A stretch of 64,000 nucleotides of DNA from a virus. Positions within the stretch are counted from its first letter, which is position 1. Each line of letters starts with the position of its first letter. The position numbers and the translations under genes are program-made. The notes beneath the pieces are model-generated. The model was not told the DNA's origin. It made no database searches and was given only the letters and a program-made list of their open reading frames with translations. The stretch lies in the IMG/VR virus record IMGVR_UViG_3300005529_000004, positions 1-64,000 of that record. One strand, given 5' to 3'. Positions 47,317 to 54,434 of this stretch are shown in pieces.

Positions 47317-47814
47317 ATGGACGAGGAGTTCGAGATCGAGGTCGAGTTGGACTGGAGCGGCCAGGAGACGGTGCGCTCATTGCTCCGGCGGATCGACCGC
47401 AAGCTCGACAAGGTCCTCAAGCTCCTGCAGCACGCCGGGTCGGGACGTCCGGCGAGCGGCAGCTTCTTCTTCACGTCCCATGACGGAAAGGTGAGCATGG
47501 CCGACTTCACTCTGAAGGACACGGACCCGGCAGGCGTCGGAGCCGTCTCCTACGTGGATGCGGACGGCGCTCCGGCTGCGGCTGGTGCGGCGCCCGTGTG
47601 GTCGGTGGACGACCCGACGATCCTGGCGGTCACTCCCGCTGCGGATGGCCTGTCGGCGTCGATCGCACCGGCCCAGCCGCCGAAGCTCGGCACGGCCACC
47701 GTCACGGTCACCCTGACCAACCCGGACGGCTCCGTCGTCACGGTGTCGGCACAGGGCGCGGTCGTCGGCGGCGAGCCTGCCAGCGGCACGTTCGCGTTCA
47801 CGCCGGGCGCGTAG
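47317..47814 (+). CDS. Coiled-coil plus Ig-like protein; internal start likely
   Basis: 165 residues. Residues 1-45 form a charged helix (VRSLLRRIDRKLDKVLKLL). From about 60 on there is a bacterial Ig-like (Big2-type) beta domain (WSVDDPTILAVTPAADG, then TATVTVTLTNPDGSVVTVSA). An in-frame ATG at 47497, preceded by GGAAAGGTGAGC, would give the Ig domain alone (105 residues), so two products are possible. Ig-like domains decorate phage capsids and tails. The stop TAG is the first base triplet of a tRNA-like remnant. Confidence 0.7.
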   Translation: MDEEFEIEVELDWSGQETVRSLLRRIDRKLDKVLKLLQHAGSGRPASGSFFFTSHDGKVSMADFTLKDTDPAGVGAVSYVDADGAPAAAGAAPVWSVDDPTILAVTPAADGLSASIAPAQPPKLGTATVTVTLTNPDGSVVTVSAQGAVVGGEPASGTFAFTPGA

Positions 47815-47852
47815 CTCGGCAAGGCCTCCCGGTTCGAATCCGGGTCGCGCTA
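47806..47852 (+). pseudogene. tRNA remnant lacking the anticodon arm
   Basis: GGCGCG-TAGCTCGGC, then an intact T-arm CCCGG-TTCGAAT-CCGGG, then CGCGCT that pairs with the 5' end. About 47 bases; the rest of the D-arm and the whole anticodon arm are missing. It overlaps the last codons of the Ig-like gene. Probably a deletion derivative of a tRNA gene. Confidence 0.6.
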
Positions 47853-47890
47853 CGGCGCGGGAACCAGGTGATTCAGGCGCCCTGGCAGCA

Positions 47891-47912
47891 AGAGCCTCCC
47901 TCGGGAGGCTCT
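47891..47912 (+). terminator. Hairpin terminator
   Basis: AGAGCCTCC-CTCG-GGAGGCTCT, just before the next promoter. Confidence 0.65.
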
Positions 47913-47924
47913 GCTGGTGCTGGG

Positions 47925-47930
47925 TAGAGT
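47925..47930 (+). promoter_or_regulatory. -10 TAGAGT of a leaderless promoter
   Basis: TGGGTAGAGT, six bases, GTG 47937. Confidence 0.65.
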
Positions 47931-47936
47931 TGGAGT

Positions 47937-48461
47937 GTGGGATACGCGCCGGTCAGCCTCATCACGATCGGGCCGGAGCCGCCGGGGTCGGGCAGCGGAG
48001 AGCTGACCGTCACCGAGGGCGAAGGGCCGAAGTTCTCCGCCGCTCCGTGGAAGGGCCTCGTCTGGCCGACGAACGACATCCCGCAGCTCGGCGTCAATGC
48101 CTGCGAGATCGAGGTCAACAACGTCAACGGAGACGTGCTGTCCTTCGACCGCGACGACCCGACGATCGACATCCACGCCGGGCTGCAGGTCGCCGAGATT
48201 CAGGCCATCCCGCTGCACGGGATCGGTGGCTCGATCACGCTGTCTGCCGTGTTCGCTTCCGCGAGCGGACCGTACACCGCGCTCCTGCGCTCGCCGTCCG
48301 GCTCGCTGTCCTCCCCGGCGGCTGTCGATGGCGGAGCCGGGAGCGCCTGGTACGGCTTCGCGCCGAACCGCAGCGGCACCTGGGCGTTCCAGTTCGAGGA
48401 CTCGCTCGGCGACCGCTCTCCCGAGCAGGAGTTCTTCGTGCCCTTCGTAGGCACGGAGTAG
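47937..48461 (+). CDS. Putative virion protein
   Basis: 174 residues, beta-rich and low in charge (APVSLITIGPEPPGSGSGEL, then GITLSAVF-type strands, and SGTWAFQFEDSLGDRSPE at the end). The composition matches small tail or head-completion proteins. Leaderless GTG start. Its stop codon TAG starts the -10 of the next gene. Confidence 0.68.
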   Translation: MGYAPVSLITIGPEPPGSGSGELTVTEGEGPKFSAAPWKGLVWPTNDIPQLGVNACEIEVNNVNGDVLSFDRDDPTIDIHAGLQVAEIQAIPLHGIGGSITLSAVFASASGPYTALLRSPSGSLSSPAAVDGGAGSAWYGFAPNRSGTWAFQFEDSLGDRSPEQEFFVPFVGTE

Positions 48462-48464
48462 GCT
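48459..48464 (+). promoter_or_regulatory. -10 TAGGCT of a leaderless promoter
   Basis: GAGTAGGCT, six bases, ATG 48471. The TAG is the preceding stop codon. Confidence 0.65.
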
Positions 48465-48470
48465 GACAGC

Positions 48471-48851
48471 ATGGGCCGCGTCCAGATTCCTGTCGCCCGC
48501 GTCACGCGCTCCGGCATCGGAGGCTCGGCGTTCGTCCAGGGCGACGACCAGAACAAGATGTACTTCGCCAACAACGCCGGGAACACCTGGCTTCTGGCGG
48601 TCAACGACGACGCGGCCGACGCCTACGTCGGCGCCGAGTTCGCTACGCCGCAGCTCGACACGGTTCCGACGCCGGACCGCCTGGCCACGGTGCCCGCAGG
48701 CGGCTCGGCCTGGATCGGGACCTTCCCGCGCATGTGGTACAACCAGGACGACAACAGCGTCTGGATCAACCCCGGCACCGGCCCGGCCCATCCGACCACG
48801 CCGACCTGGGTCAACCTCTGGTTCAAGGCCTTCGACTTCCAGGACATCTAG
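48471..48851 (+). CDS. Putative virion protein
   Basis: 126 residues (QIPVARVTRSGIGGSAFVQG, NKMYFANNAGNTWLLAVNDD, WINPGTGPAHPTTPTWVNLW). It looks like a compact beta protein such as a capsid decoration or head-tail joining protein; this is inference from composition and place. The TAG stop overlaps the next GTG (TAGTG). Confidence 0.68.
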   Translation: MGRVQIPVARVTRSGIGGSAFVQGDDQNKMYFANNAGNTWLLAVNDDAADAYVGAEFATPQLDTVPTPDRLATVPAGGSAWIGTFPRMWYNQDDNSVWINPGTGPAHPTTPTWVNLWFKAFDFQDI

Positions 48852-49267
48852 TGGCAGACGAGATCGTCAACGTTCGAGGATGCGCGCGCTGCGGTGGGAC
48901 GCACGATGGGCTGGCGTTCAAGAGCCTCGATGCGCCGATCGTGGAGTCGGACGGCACGATCCTCACCCACTCCGCGCCCTGCCCGAAGACGGGTCGCGCG
49001 ATCCTGCTCGGGACGGCGCCGGTCGGCAAGGCGAACAGCATCCCGGCGGCGGTCAACTATCGCCCGGCCAGCGCGCCTGGCGAGTCGTGTGCGACCTGCG
49101 CCTACTTCGACGTCGAGACCGCGCGCTGTGCCATGTTCGACGTCACCGTCTCGCCGAAGTACGTCTGCGACAAGTGGAGCGACGTCGTGAAGCGCATCGT
49201 GCGCGGAGTCGCACAGGCAACCGAGTTCAAGCTGGCGAAGCTCAGAAAGGCGGCGCGCTGTGGCTAG
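48851..49267 (+). CDS. Cys-rich hypothetical protein
   Basis: 138 residues. Two metal-site-like regions: GCARCGGTHDGLAFK with a later HSAPCPKTGR, and SCATCAYFDVETARCAMFDV with KYVCDKWSD. The second resembles the CxxCxxF...C...CdxW pattern of small HiPIP-like or zinc domains in phage genomes. GTG 48851 in a TAGTG overlap. Function unknown. Confidence 0.68.
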   Translation: MADEIVNVRGCARCGGTHDGLAFKSLDAPIVESDGTILTHSAPCPKTGRAILLGTAPVGKANSIPAAVNYRPASAPGESCATCAYFDVETARCAMFDVTVSPKYVCDKWSDVVKRIVRGVAQATEFKLAKLRKAARCG

Positions 49268-50303
49268 CCCTGTTCCGCATCCCCTGCCCTCGTGGTGGGA
49301 CGAGGCGTGCGACTACCGCTACGGCATCCTGCCGAGCAAGCCGCGCCCGAAGGACATCCCGCACCTCACTCGCCCGCAGTACGACTGGTGCTTCGAGCAG
49401 TGGGCCGAGTTCGACGCGTGGAACACCTGGAAGGACAAGGGCGGACCGCGTCCGGCGGTCTGGCACCTCGTCCCGCTGTGGGCGTGGCGCCTGCGGCACG
49501 AGCTGCTGCACGCGCATCCGAAGCCGCCGAAGCCTCCGCCTGCTCACCCGGAGCCGGTCAGCATCTGGAAGAACCCGCCCTGGAAGGGGCGTGGCATCCA
49601 CATCGCCTGGGGCTTCGAGTCGGGCGACTGGACACCGGCGCAGATTGCCGCGCGCCTGCACAAGGCTGGCTTCTCGTGGGCCGCGCTGGAGGGCAGTCCG
49701 GCGCTGCAGAACGAGCAGTTCATGGCCGACTTCGTGGCGGCGCAGCACGAGCTGGGCATGAAGGCGATCCTCTGGGAGCGCAGCGACGTGCAGAAGGACT
49801 ACCCGGAGCCGCGCCTCGACCACGTGACCCGGCTGCTCACGACCTACGGCTTCGACGCGTATGGCGCCGACATCGAGGAGTTCCCGATCGACACGCCGGA
49901 CTTCCCTACGGCCTTCGCCAACGCTCACCCGACCTTCCCTCGCGTCACGCTGTGTGCGGGCATGGCCGACGCGGTCTACTACCAGACCTGGATCGCAGCG
50001 GGCTGGGACTGCATGACCGAGGCGTACTCGGGCATGGCCGGTGTCGCGCCGGGCGTCGGGATCGCAGGCGCGATGGACAGCGACGCCTTCTGGCGCGGCT
50101 TCCCTCGCAACGCCGTCCCGAAGCCTGGTCTCTGGGGAGGCAACGGAACGGGGCCGCACACGTGGCCGATCATCGAAGTCAACGCCGAGAAGAACCCTGG
50201 TCTCGCTCCGCAGCTCAGCGCCGTCGCTCCCTGGGGCGACAACTACTCCATCTGGGACGCCGAGCAGATGCAGGACGCGGACTGGGCCGTCTACGGTGCT
50301 TGA
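49260..50303 (+). CDS. TIM-barrel glycoside-hydrolase-like protein
   Basis: 347 residues. A 90-residue N-terminal part with a WxxxxxxRHELLHAHP segment and a Pro-rich linker precedes a barrel-like domain starting GRGIHIAWGFESGDWTPAQI. It carries strand-end acidic residues in AYGADIEEFPIDTPDF and EAYSGMAGVAPG, as in GH25- or GH18-like folds. The gene lies in the lysis-type region, so a peptidoglycan or surface-glycan hydrolase is likely, but the exact family is uncertain. GTG 49260 overlaps the previous gene. Confidence 0.66.
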   Translation: MASPVPHPLPSWWDEACDYRYGILPSKPRPKDIPHLTRPQYDWCFEQWAEFDAWNTWKDKGGPRPAVWHLVPLWAWRLRHELLHAHPKPPKPPPAHPEPVSIWKNPPWKGRGIHIAWGFESGDWTPAQIAARLHKAGFSWAALEGSPALQNEQFMADFVAAQHELGMKAILWERSDVQKDYPEPRLDHVTRLLTTYGFDAYGADIEEFPIDTPDFPTAFANAHPTFPRVTLCAGMADAVYYQTWIAAGWDCMTEAYSGMAGVAPGVGIAGAMDSDAFWRGFPRNAVPKPGLWGGNGTGPHTWPIIEVNAEKNPGLAPQLSAVAPWGDNYSIWDAEQMQDADWAVYGA

Positions 50304-51345
50304 TGCGCGGCTGTTCTCCGTAGGGAAGAACGTCGTCCCGCCACCCGAGTGGCGTCCGACCGCCGCGATCGACTTCGACGGCGTGCTGCACCACTACACC
50401 GGCGACGGCGCCACGACGCCGGTCGCGGTCGATGATCCGCCCGTCGAGGGCGCGATCGAGTGGCTGACGGCGATGCGCGAGATCTTCGACGTCGTGGTTT
50501 TCAGCTCGCGCGGCCGGGACACCGGGGACGTGCTCACGGTGCAGCGCTGGTTGGAGGCGCACGGGCACGGCGACATTCCGGTTACCGCGATCAAGCCCAT
50601 CGCGCACGTCTACGTGGACGATCGGGGCTGGCGCTTCGAGGGGCCTGGTAAGTTCCCCGACCCGCAGGTCCTGCTCAGCGCCCGTCCGTGGTGGTCGGAG
50701 GCCGACACGGGCGCGGACGCGCTCGCACGGGGCCTCTACCGCGAAGCCGTGCGGCACGAACCGGAGACCACCGCGTTTATGGAGCAGGCGGCGCGCGCCA
50801 CGGGCGGCTATCTCGGCGGGCTGGAGTTCCGCTGGAAGGACCCGACGACGCTCGCGGCCAAGATCAAGGCGGTCGCCGAGCGCGACGACTCGACCCTGGA
50901 GGACGCGGCCGGGCATGTCTACGACGCGCTCCGCTACACGCTGATCTACCCGACGATCGACTACACGGACGGCGTTCGAGCGGCGCTCGCGGACCTGCCG
51001 CTCACGGTCCAGCGACTCCGCAACTACTGGACAGGCACGCCGGGCAGCCAGCGATTCCTGCCGGGCACCTACGTCGGAATCAACGCTGTTCTCAGAACCG
51101 ACGACGGATTCCCGGTTGAGCTGCAGTTCCACACGCCGGAGGGCCGCGCCGCCAACGGCGCCAACCAGCTCCTCTACCAGATGGTCGATGACGCGTCGCT
51201 GACGCCGGAGGACGCTCAGCGAATCGGCGACGAGATGCGGGCGAACGTGGACGCCGTGCCGAGGCCCGAGGGAGTGCAGAATATAGGCGCGACCGCTAAG
51301 CTCGCCGCAGCCCTGCTCAGCGTGCCGGGGCCGACCACGCTCTGA
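50296..51345 (+). CDS. Fusion of HAD phosphatase and RelA/SpoT-like domain
   Basis: 349 residues. Residues about 18-130 are a HAD-type phosphatase: TAAIDFDGVLHHYTGD (motif I, D-x-D), DVVVFSSRGR (motif II) and IAHVYVDDRGWRF (motif IV). Residues about 150-335 resemble a RelA/SpoT-like nucleotidyltransferase of the polymorphic-toxin type: LEFRWKDPTTLAAKIKAVAE, YDALRYTLIYPTIDY, then TYVGINAVLRTDDGFPVELQ with FHTPEG, the YxGxN...E-x-Q-F-H-T core. RSH enzymes transfer pyrophosphate to GTP, GDP or other acceptors. Pairing with a phosphatase suggests nucleotide signalling or an effector. GTG 50296 overlaps the previous stop. Confidence 0.72.
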   Translation: MLDARLFSVGKNVVPPPEWRPTAAIDFDGVLHHYTGDGATTPVAVDDPPVEGAIEWLTAMREIFDVVVFSSRGRDTGDVLTVQRWLEAHGHGDIPVTAIKPIAHVYVDDRGWRFEGPGKFPDPQVLLSARPWWSEADTGADALARGLYREAVRHEPETTAFMEQAARATGGYLGGLEFRWKDPTTLAAKIKAVAERDDSTLEDAAGHVYDALRYTLIYPTIDYTDGVRAALADLPLTVQRLRNYWTGTPGSQRFLPGTYVGINAVLRTDDGFPVELQFHTPEGRAANGANQLLYQMVDDASLTPEDAQRIGDEMRANVDAVPRPEGVQNIGATAKLAAALLSVPGPTTL

Positions 51346-51391
51346 GGCGCGGACCCGCAAGGTGTGGTTGGATTCGGCCGCGCGCCCGTGG

Positions 51392-51397
51392 TACGCT
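51392..51397 (+). promoter_or_regulatory. -10 TACGCT without a following start codon
   Basis: GTGGTACGCTGAG: TANNNT form, upstream of a structured non-coding stretch that ends in a terminator. Confidence 0.45.
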
Positions 51398-51403
51398 GAG
51401 CAG

Positions 51404-51518
51404 TCCTATACCCCGAGCTGGAAGGAGGACCCTCCGAGGCAGCCGCTAGCCGGGAAGACCCGGACCCTAGACAGGTCGGACAAGAAACCGAGGCCCGCGC
51501 AAGCGGGCCTCCCTTCTT
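51404..51518 (+). ncRNA. Candidate structured small RNA
   Basis: A 115-base gap between the HAD/RelA-like gene and the next leaderless gene. It starts about seven bases after TACGCT. It holds a GGAGGACCCTCC-type hairpin, a stem CTAGCCGGG-AAGA-CCCGGACCCTAG, and ends with the terminator GAGGCCCGC-GCAA-GCGGGCCTC-CCTTCTT. No ORF with a credible start is present. Promoter, internal structure and terminator together suggest a stable RNA; no known family is recognised. Confidence 0.5.
51490..51518 (+). terminator. Hairpin terminator
   Basis: Nine GC-rich pairs with a GCAA loop and CCTTCTT. Confidence 0.78.
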
Positions 51519-51537
51519 CCGGCACGGATGGCGCCGG

Positions 51538-51543
51538 TAGACT
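51538..51543 (+). promoter_or_regulatory. -10 TAGACT of a leaderless promoter
   Basis: GCCGGTAGACT, seven bases, GTG 51551. Confidence 0.7.
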
Positions 51544-51550
51544 TCCTCCC

Positions 51551-51817
51551 GTGAGCATCACGATCAACAAGGTCAACCGGGCGGACGGCACGTACGACGT
51601 GTCGGCAACCGGCGCGGACGACACGGCCCTGGCAGCGCTCAACGGCGAGGCCACCGGACCCGGCGATGCCGGGCGCAACGACGGCGAGTTCTGCGAGCTG
51701 ATCGGCACCAGCCGGTACCTCGTGACCGCCGGAGTGCTTCGGGCGCAGGGCGTCTCGGGCTTCGCCGCCCCGCAGTACACCGGCGACGCTTCGGCCTACT
51801 CCTTCAAGGGAGTCTAG
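51551..51817 (+). CDS. Small beta protein, member 1 of a tandem family
   Basis: 88 residues (SITINKVNRADGTYDVSATG at the start, RYLVTAGVLRAQGVSG near the end). Genes at 52035 and 52293 have the same order of features: a (N)RADxTYxV start, then a final I/VSRA..A..LG-type helix. The three are probably tandem paralogues. Virion accessory role is inferred. The upstream frame is open, but GTG 51551 is placed by the leaderless -10. Confidence 0.68.
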   Translation: MSITINKVNRADGTYDVSATGADDTALAALNGEATGPGDAGRNDGEFCELIGTSRYLVTAGVLRAQGVSGFAAPQYTGDASAYSFKGV

Positions 51818-51821
51818 GCTC

Positions 51822-52025
51822 ATGCCGCAGGTGGACTACCCGGTCCTCGCGGGGTCCGCAGCCGACACCGCGCTCCAGGCGAAGACGCCGACGACCGGCG
51901 GCTTCAAGGTGCAGGTCACGAAGTCCGCGCATGCGGACGGCCTCGACACCTTCAACGAGCAGCTCATCATGAGCTACGAGCGCGCCCGCAAGCACCTCCA
52001 GGCTGGCACCGGCGAGCTGCTCTAG
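51822..52025 (+). CDS. Small hypothetical protein
   Basis: 67 residues (PQVDYPVLAGSAADTALQAK, then EQLIMSYERARKHLQAGTGE). Helical end. GGGAG lies nine bases before ATG 51822. It lies between members of the tandem beta family but does not share their pattern. Confidence 0.6.
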   Translation: MPQVDYPVLAGSAADTALQAKTPTTGGFKVQVTKSAHADGLDTFNEQLIMSYERARKHLQAGTGELL

Positions 52026-52034
52026 GGACCTGGC

Positions 52035-52283
52035 ATGACGCCGTCCCTGGTCAAGTTCAACCGGGCCGACAACACGGCTCTCGTCACCGGCGCCTACGGG
52101 GACTTCTCGGGCTACAAGCACTCGACCGACTACCCGGCGGCGCAGTACGTCTCAGCGTTCTGGGCGGACGAGGTGGACGGCGAGGCGGTCATCGAGGACG
52201 TGGACGGCTCGGTGCTGCCGGGCACGAATCCTGCCTGGGTCATCAGCCGGGCGCTCGCGGTCAACCTCGGCCTGACCAACTAG
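52035..52283 (+). CDS. Small beta protein, member 2 of a tandem family
   Basis: 82 residues (PSLVKFNRADNTALVTGAYG at the start, AWVISRALAVNLGL at the end). Similar in layout to the products of 51551 and 52293. No Shine-Dalgarno; ATG 52035 is ten bases after the previous stop. Confidence 0.64.
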   Translation: MTPSLVKFNRADNTALVTGAYGDFSGYKHSTDYPAAQYVSAFWADEVDGEAVIEDVDGSVLPGTNPAWVISRALAVNLGLTN

Positions 52284-52292
52284 GCGGCGGGC

Positions 52293-52544
52293 GTGCCGAT
52301 CACGCTGGTGCGGATCGACCGCACCTACAACGCGTACTGGGTCACGGCGTCGGGCGCAGAGGAGGCGCAGCTCCAGGCGATGGACGGCTACGTCGATTCG
52401 ACGGCTGCGTCTGGCTCGGAGGGCATCGCGGACGGATCGAAGCAGTGGGTGGACCAGGGCAGCAACCGCTCGCTGGGATCGCAGTACCGGATCAGCCGCG
52501 CAGCGGCCGAGGCGATGGGCGTCATCGCCCCAGGCACGCCGTAG
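52293..52544 (+). CDS. Small beta protein, member 3 of a tandem family
   Basis: 83 residues (PITLVRIDRTYNAYWVTASG at the start, QYRISRAAAEAMGVIAP at the end). GTG 52293. The conserved ends and equal lengths suggest duplication of one ancestral gene. Confidence 0.64.
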   Translation: MPITLVRIDRTYNAYWVTASGAEEAQLQAMDGYVDSTAASGSEGIADGSKQWVDQGSNRSLGSQYRISRAAAEAMGVIAPGTP

Positions 52545-52555
52545 CAGCGAGCCGG

Positions 52556-52561
52556 TAGACT
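52556..52561 (+). promoter_or_regulatory. -10 TAGACT of a leaderless promoter
   Basis: AGCCGGTAGACT, seven bases, GTG 52569. Confidence 0.7.
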
Positions 52562-52568
52562 CTCAGCC

Positions 52569-53330
52569 GTGCAGCTCTGGCGGACGATCAAGCTCGGGAC
52601 GACCGGCGCCGACGCGAAGGCGGCGAAGCGTGCGCTCGCGCGTGCAGGCTACGGTCCCGGCAAGCTTGCGGGCCTGACGCCGGTGTTCGGGCCATTCTCC
52701 GTGCGCTGGCTGAACCAGTGGAAGAAGACGGTCAGCCTGCCGCAGAACGGCCAGATTCAGCAGCCCGCGCTCGATGCGCTGTGGCCCTGGTTCGACGCCT
52801 ACGCGCGCAAGCTCTACGCCAGCTACAAGCCTCCGGCGGTGTACGTCAACCCGTTCGCACACTCGAAGGGCCTCGTACCCGAGCGCACCGACGACGGCGT
52901 GGACTACGGCGGCAACGCCGGGTCGCCGATCGGAGCGCTGGGGCGTTCGAAGATCATCGAGGCGACGACCGATTCGCACTGGCCGGGACCCTACGGCAAC
53001 CCGTCCGGCTTCAACGGACACGGCGGGCTGATCCACGGCGTCTTCCTCGACGGCCCGAACGCTGGTGAGGAGTGGTACCTGGCGGAGTACATCCACGTGG
53101 ACTGCGGTGTGGGTGACGTCGTCCTGCCGGGCCAGCAGATTGCTCGGTTCTACCACGACGCGAACACGGGCGTCGGTATCGAGTACGGCTTCGGGATCGG
53201 CGGCGACCACCAGTCCGCCACCGAAGCAGGTAAGGCGTGGGCGCGGCTGCTGCTCTCCACCGGCGCTCCGGTCCGCGACGATCCGGGTCCTGGGTCGTCT
53301 CTGTCCCCGTTCGGAAAGGTGGTTCAGTAA
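52569..53330 (+). CDS. Peptidoglycan-binding and M23-like protein, altered metal site
   Basis: 253 residues. Residues 1-75 look like a peptidoglycan-binding domain (TIKLGTTGADAKAAKRALAR, FGPFSVRWLNQWKK). Residues about 95-245 resemble the M23/LytM beta fold: TDDGVDYGGNAGSPIGALG, EYIHVDCGVGDVVLPGQQI and GVGIEYGFG. In true M23 enzymes the first motif is H-x-G-x-D; here it is D-D-G-V-D, and the second is not H-x-H. It may bind rather than cut the cell wall, or use another chemistry. It stands next to a holin-size gene and a lysozyme-like gene. Confidence 0.75.
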   Translation: MQLWRTIKLGTTGADAKAAKRALARAGYGPGKLAGLTPVFGPFSVRWLNQWKKTVSLPQNGQIQQPALDALWPWFDAYARKLYASYKPPAVYVNPFAHSKGLVPERTDDGVDYGGNAGSPIGALGRSKIIEATTDSHWPGPYGNPSGFNGHGGLIHGVFLDGPNAGEEWYLAEYIHVDCGVGDVVLPGQQIARFYHDANTGVGIEYGFGIGGDHQSATEAGKAWARLLLSTGAPVRDDPGPGSSLSPFGKVVQ

Positions 53331-53419
53331 TGCTCGCCGACATCACCATCTCGTTCTGGCAGCTCATCCTGGGCATCCTCGCGGTGCTGGCGATCATCTG
53401 GTTTGTGAGGCACCTCTAG
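53330..53419 (+). CDS. 29-residue membrane peptide, holin-like
   Basis: Almost entirely one membrane helix (FWQLILGILAVLAIIWFV) with a short basic end (RHL). TAATG overlap with the M23-like gene and TAGTG overlap with the lysozyme-like gene. The place between two wall-active proteins suggests a lysis role. Confidence 0.58.
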   Translation: MLADITISFWQLILGILAVLAIIWFVRHL

Positions 53420-54105
53420 TGCCGTTCGCCGGGCCGCAGCTCATGCCGCGCGTCTTCGCCAAGTACGCGGCGAAGCACTGGGGAGGCATCGGCCTGATCA
53501 AGGCCGTGGCCACGGCGCACTCCGAGTCGCAGCTCTACGTCGGCGCATGGCACGACAATCTCGACGCGAACGGCAAGGTCGTCTCGCGCGACTGCGGCAT
53601 CTTCCAGATCAACATCCCGGCCTCCCAGATCGGCACGCCTGCCGAGGCAGCGCTGCGGACCGAGAGCACCGACCCAGCCATCTGGGTCCCGGTGGTCGAG
53701 AACAGCGTCGAGGCAGCGCTGAAGCTCTACGACCAGCCCTGGACGCGCGACGGCAAGCCCGACCTCCGCAAGTGGGAGCCGTGGTACGGCTACACGCTCG
53801 GCTACGCGACCTGGGCGGAGTGGTGGGTCTTCCACCAGGAGCCTGCGCCACCGCACTGGTTCTACACCGGGAGGCACGTCCAGAAGGCCATCCCCGGCGT
53901 CGCCAACTACCACCTCCTGATCGCGGCCGACTGGTCCGGCGAGGAGGCGCTCGCCTTCGCGAAGAAGATGCAGGGTGTCTTCAGGATCGAGGGCACGCTG
54001 AAGCTGACGGACAAGGGCGTAACCTGGGGCAGCTTCCCTGCCGAGCCGACTGCACCACCGGCAGACGGTGTCGGCCCGAAGCCGACGCCGAACGACGGCG
54101 CCTAG
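53419..54105 (+). CDS. Lysozyme/transglycosylase-like protein
   Basis: 228 residues. AVATAHSESQLYVGAWHDN carries a likely catalytic Glu, followed by SRDCGIFQINIPASQIGT, the GxFQIN motif of SLT/goose-type lysozymes, and WTRDGKPDLRKWEPWYGYTL. It should cleave the glycan backbone of peptidoglycan. The C terminus is Pro-rich. GTG 53419 in a TAGTG overlap. Endolysin or virion-associated lysin; the lack of a signal peptide fits either. Confidence 0.78.
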   Translation: MPFAGPQLMPRVFAKYAAKHWGGIGLIKAVATAHSESQLYVGAWHDNLDANGKVVSRDCGIFQINIPASQIGTPAEAALRTESTDPAIWVPVVENSVEAALKLYDQPWTRDGKPDLRKWEPWYGYTLGYATWAEWWVFHQEPAPPHWFYTGRHVQKAIPGVANYHLLIAADWSGEEALAFAKKMQGVFRIEGTLKLTDKGVTWGSFPAEPTAPPADGVGPKPTPNDGA

Positions 54106-54434
54106 TTCTGCCAGACTGGGTACAGCTCGACAGCCCAGTCGTCTTCGTCGTACTCGCGACCCCAGAGCCTGCAGCACTGCCGCAGGCGTGACTCGATCGT
54201 CTGCAGGGCGAGGTTCCGGGTCGGCGCAACGAGGGCGCCAAACTCCAGCCGCGTCGGGACGAACGTCCCGAAGGCCGGAGGGCCGGTGACGTCCGCACGC
54301 CAGTGCGGGCAGGCGATGGAGATGATCGCGCAGAGCTGGTCGTAGTCCATCAGCAGCCGAGGCGTACCATCCCACTCGGAGATCGGCGCTTCGGTCCGCT
54401 CCGGGTTGAAGAAGCTGTCGGGCCAGTCGCTCAT
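54102..54434 (-). CDS. Hypothetical protein, convergent
   Basis: 110 residues (SDWPDSFFNPERTEAPISEW, DYDQLCAIISIACPHWRADV, CCRLWGREYDEDDWAVELYP). No family. ATG 54434 overlaps the stop of the small minus-strand gene before it (ATGA). Its stop meets the stop of the lysozyme gene. Confidence 0.68.
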   Translation of the reverse strand: MSDWPDSFFNPERTEAPISEWDGTPRLLMDYDQLCAIISIACPHWRADVTGPPAFGTFVPTRLEFGALVAPTRNLALQTIESRLRQCCRLWGREYDEDDWAVELYPVWQN

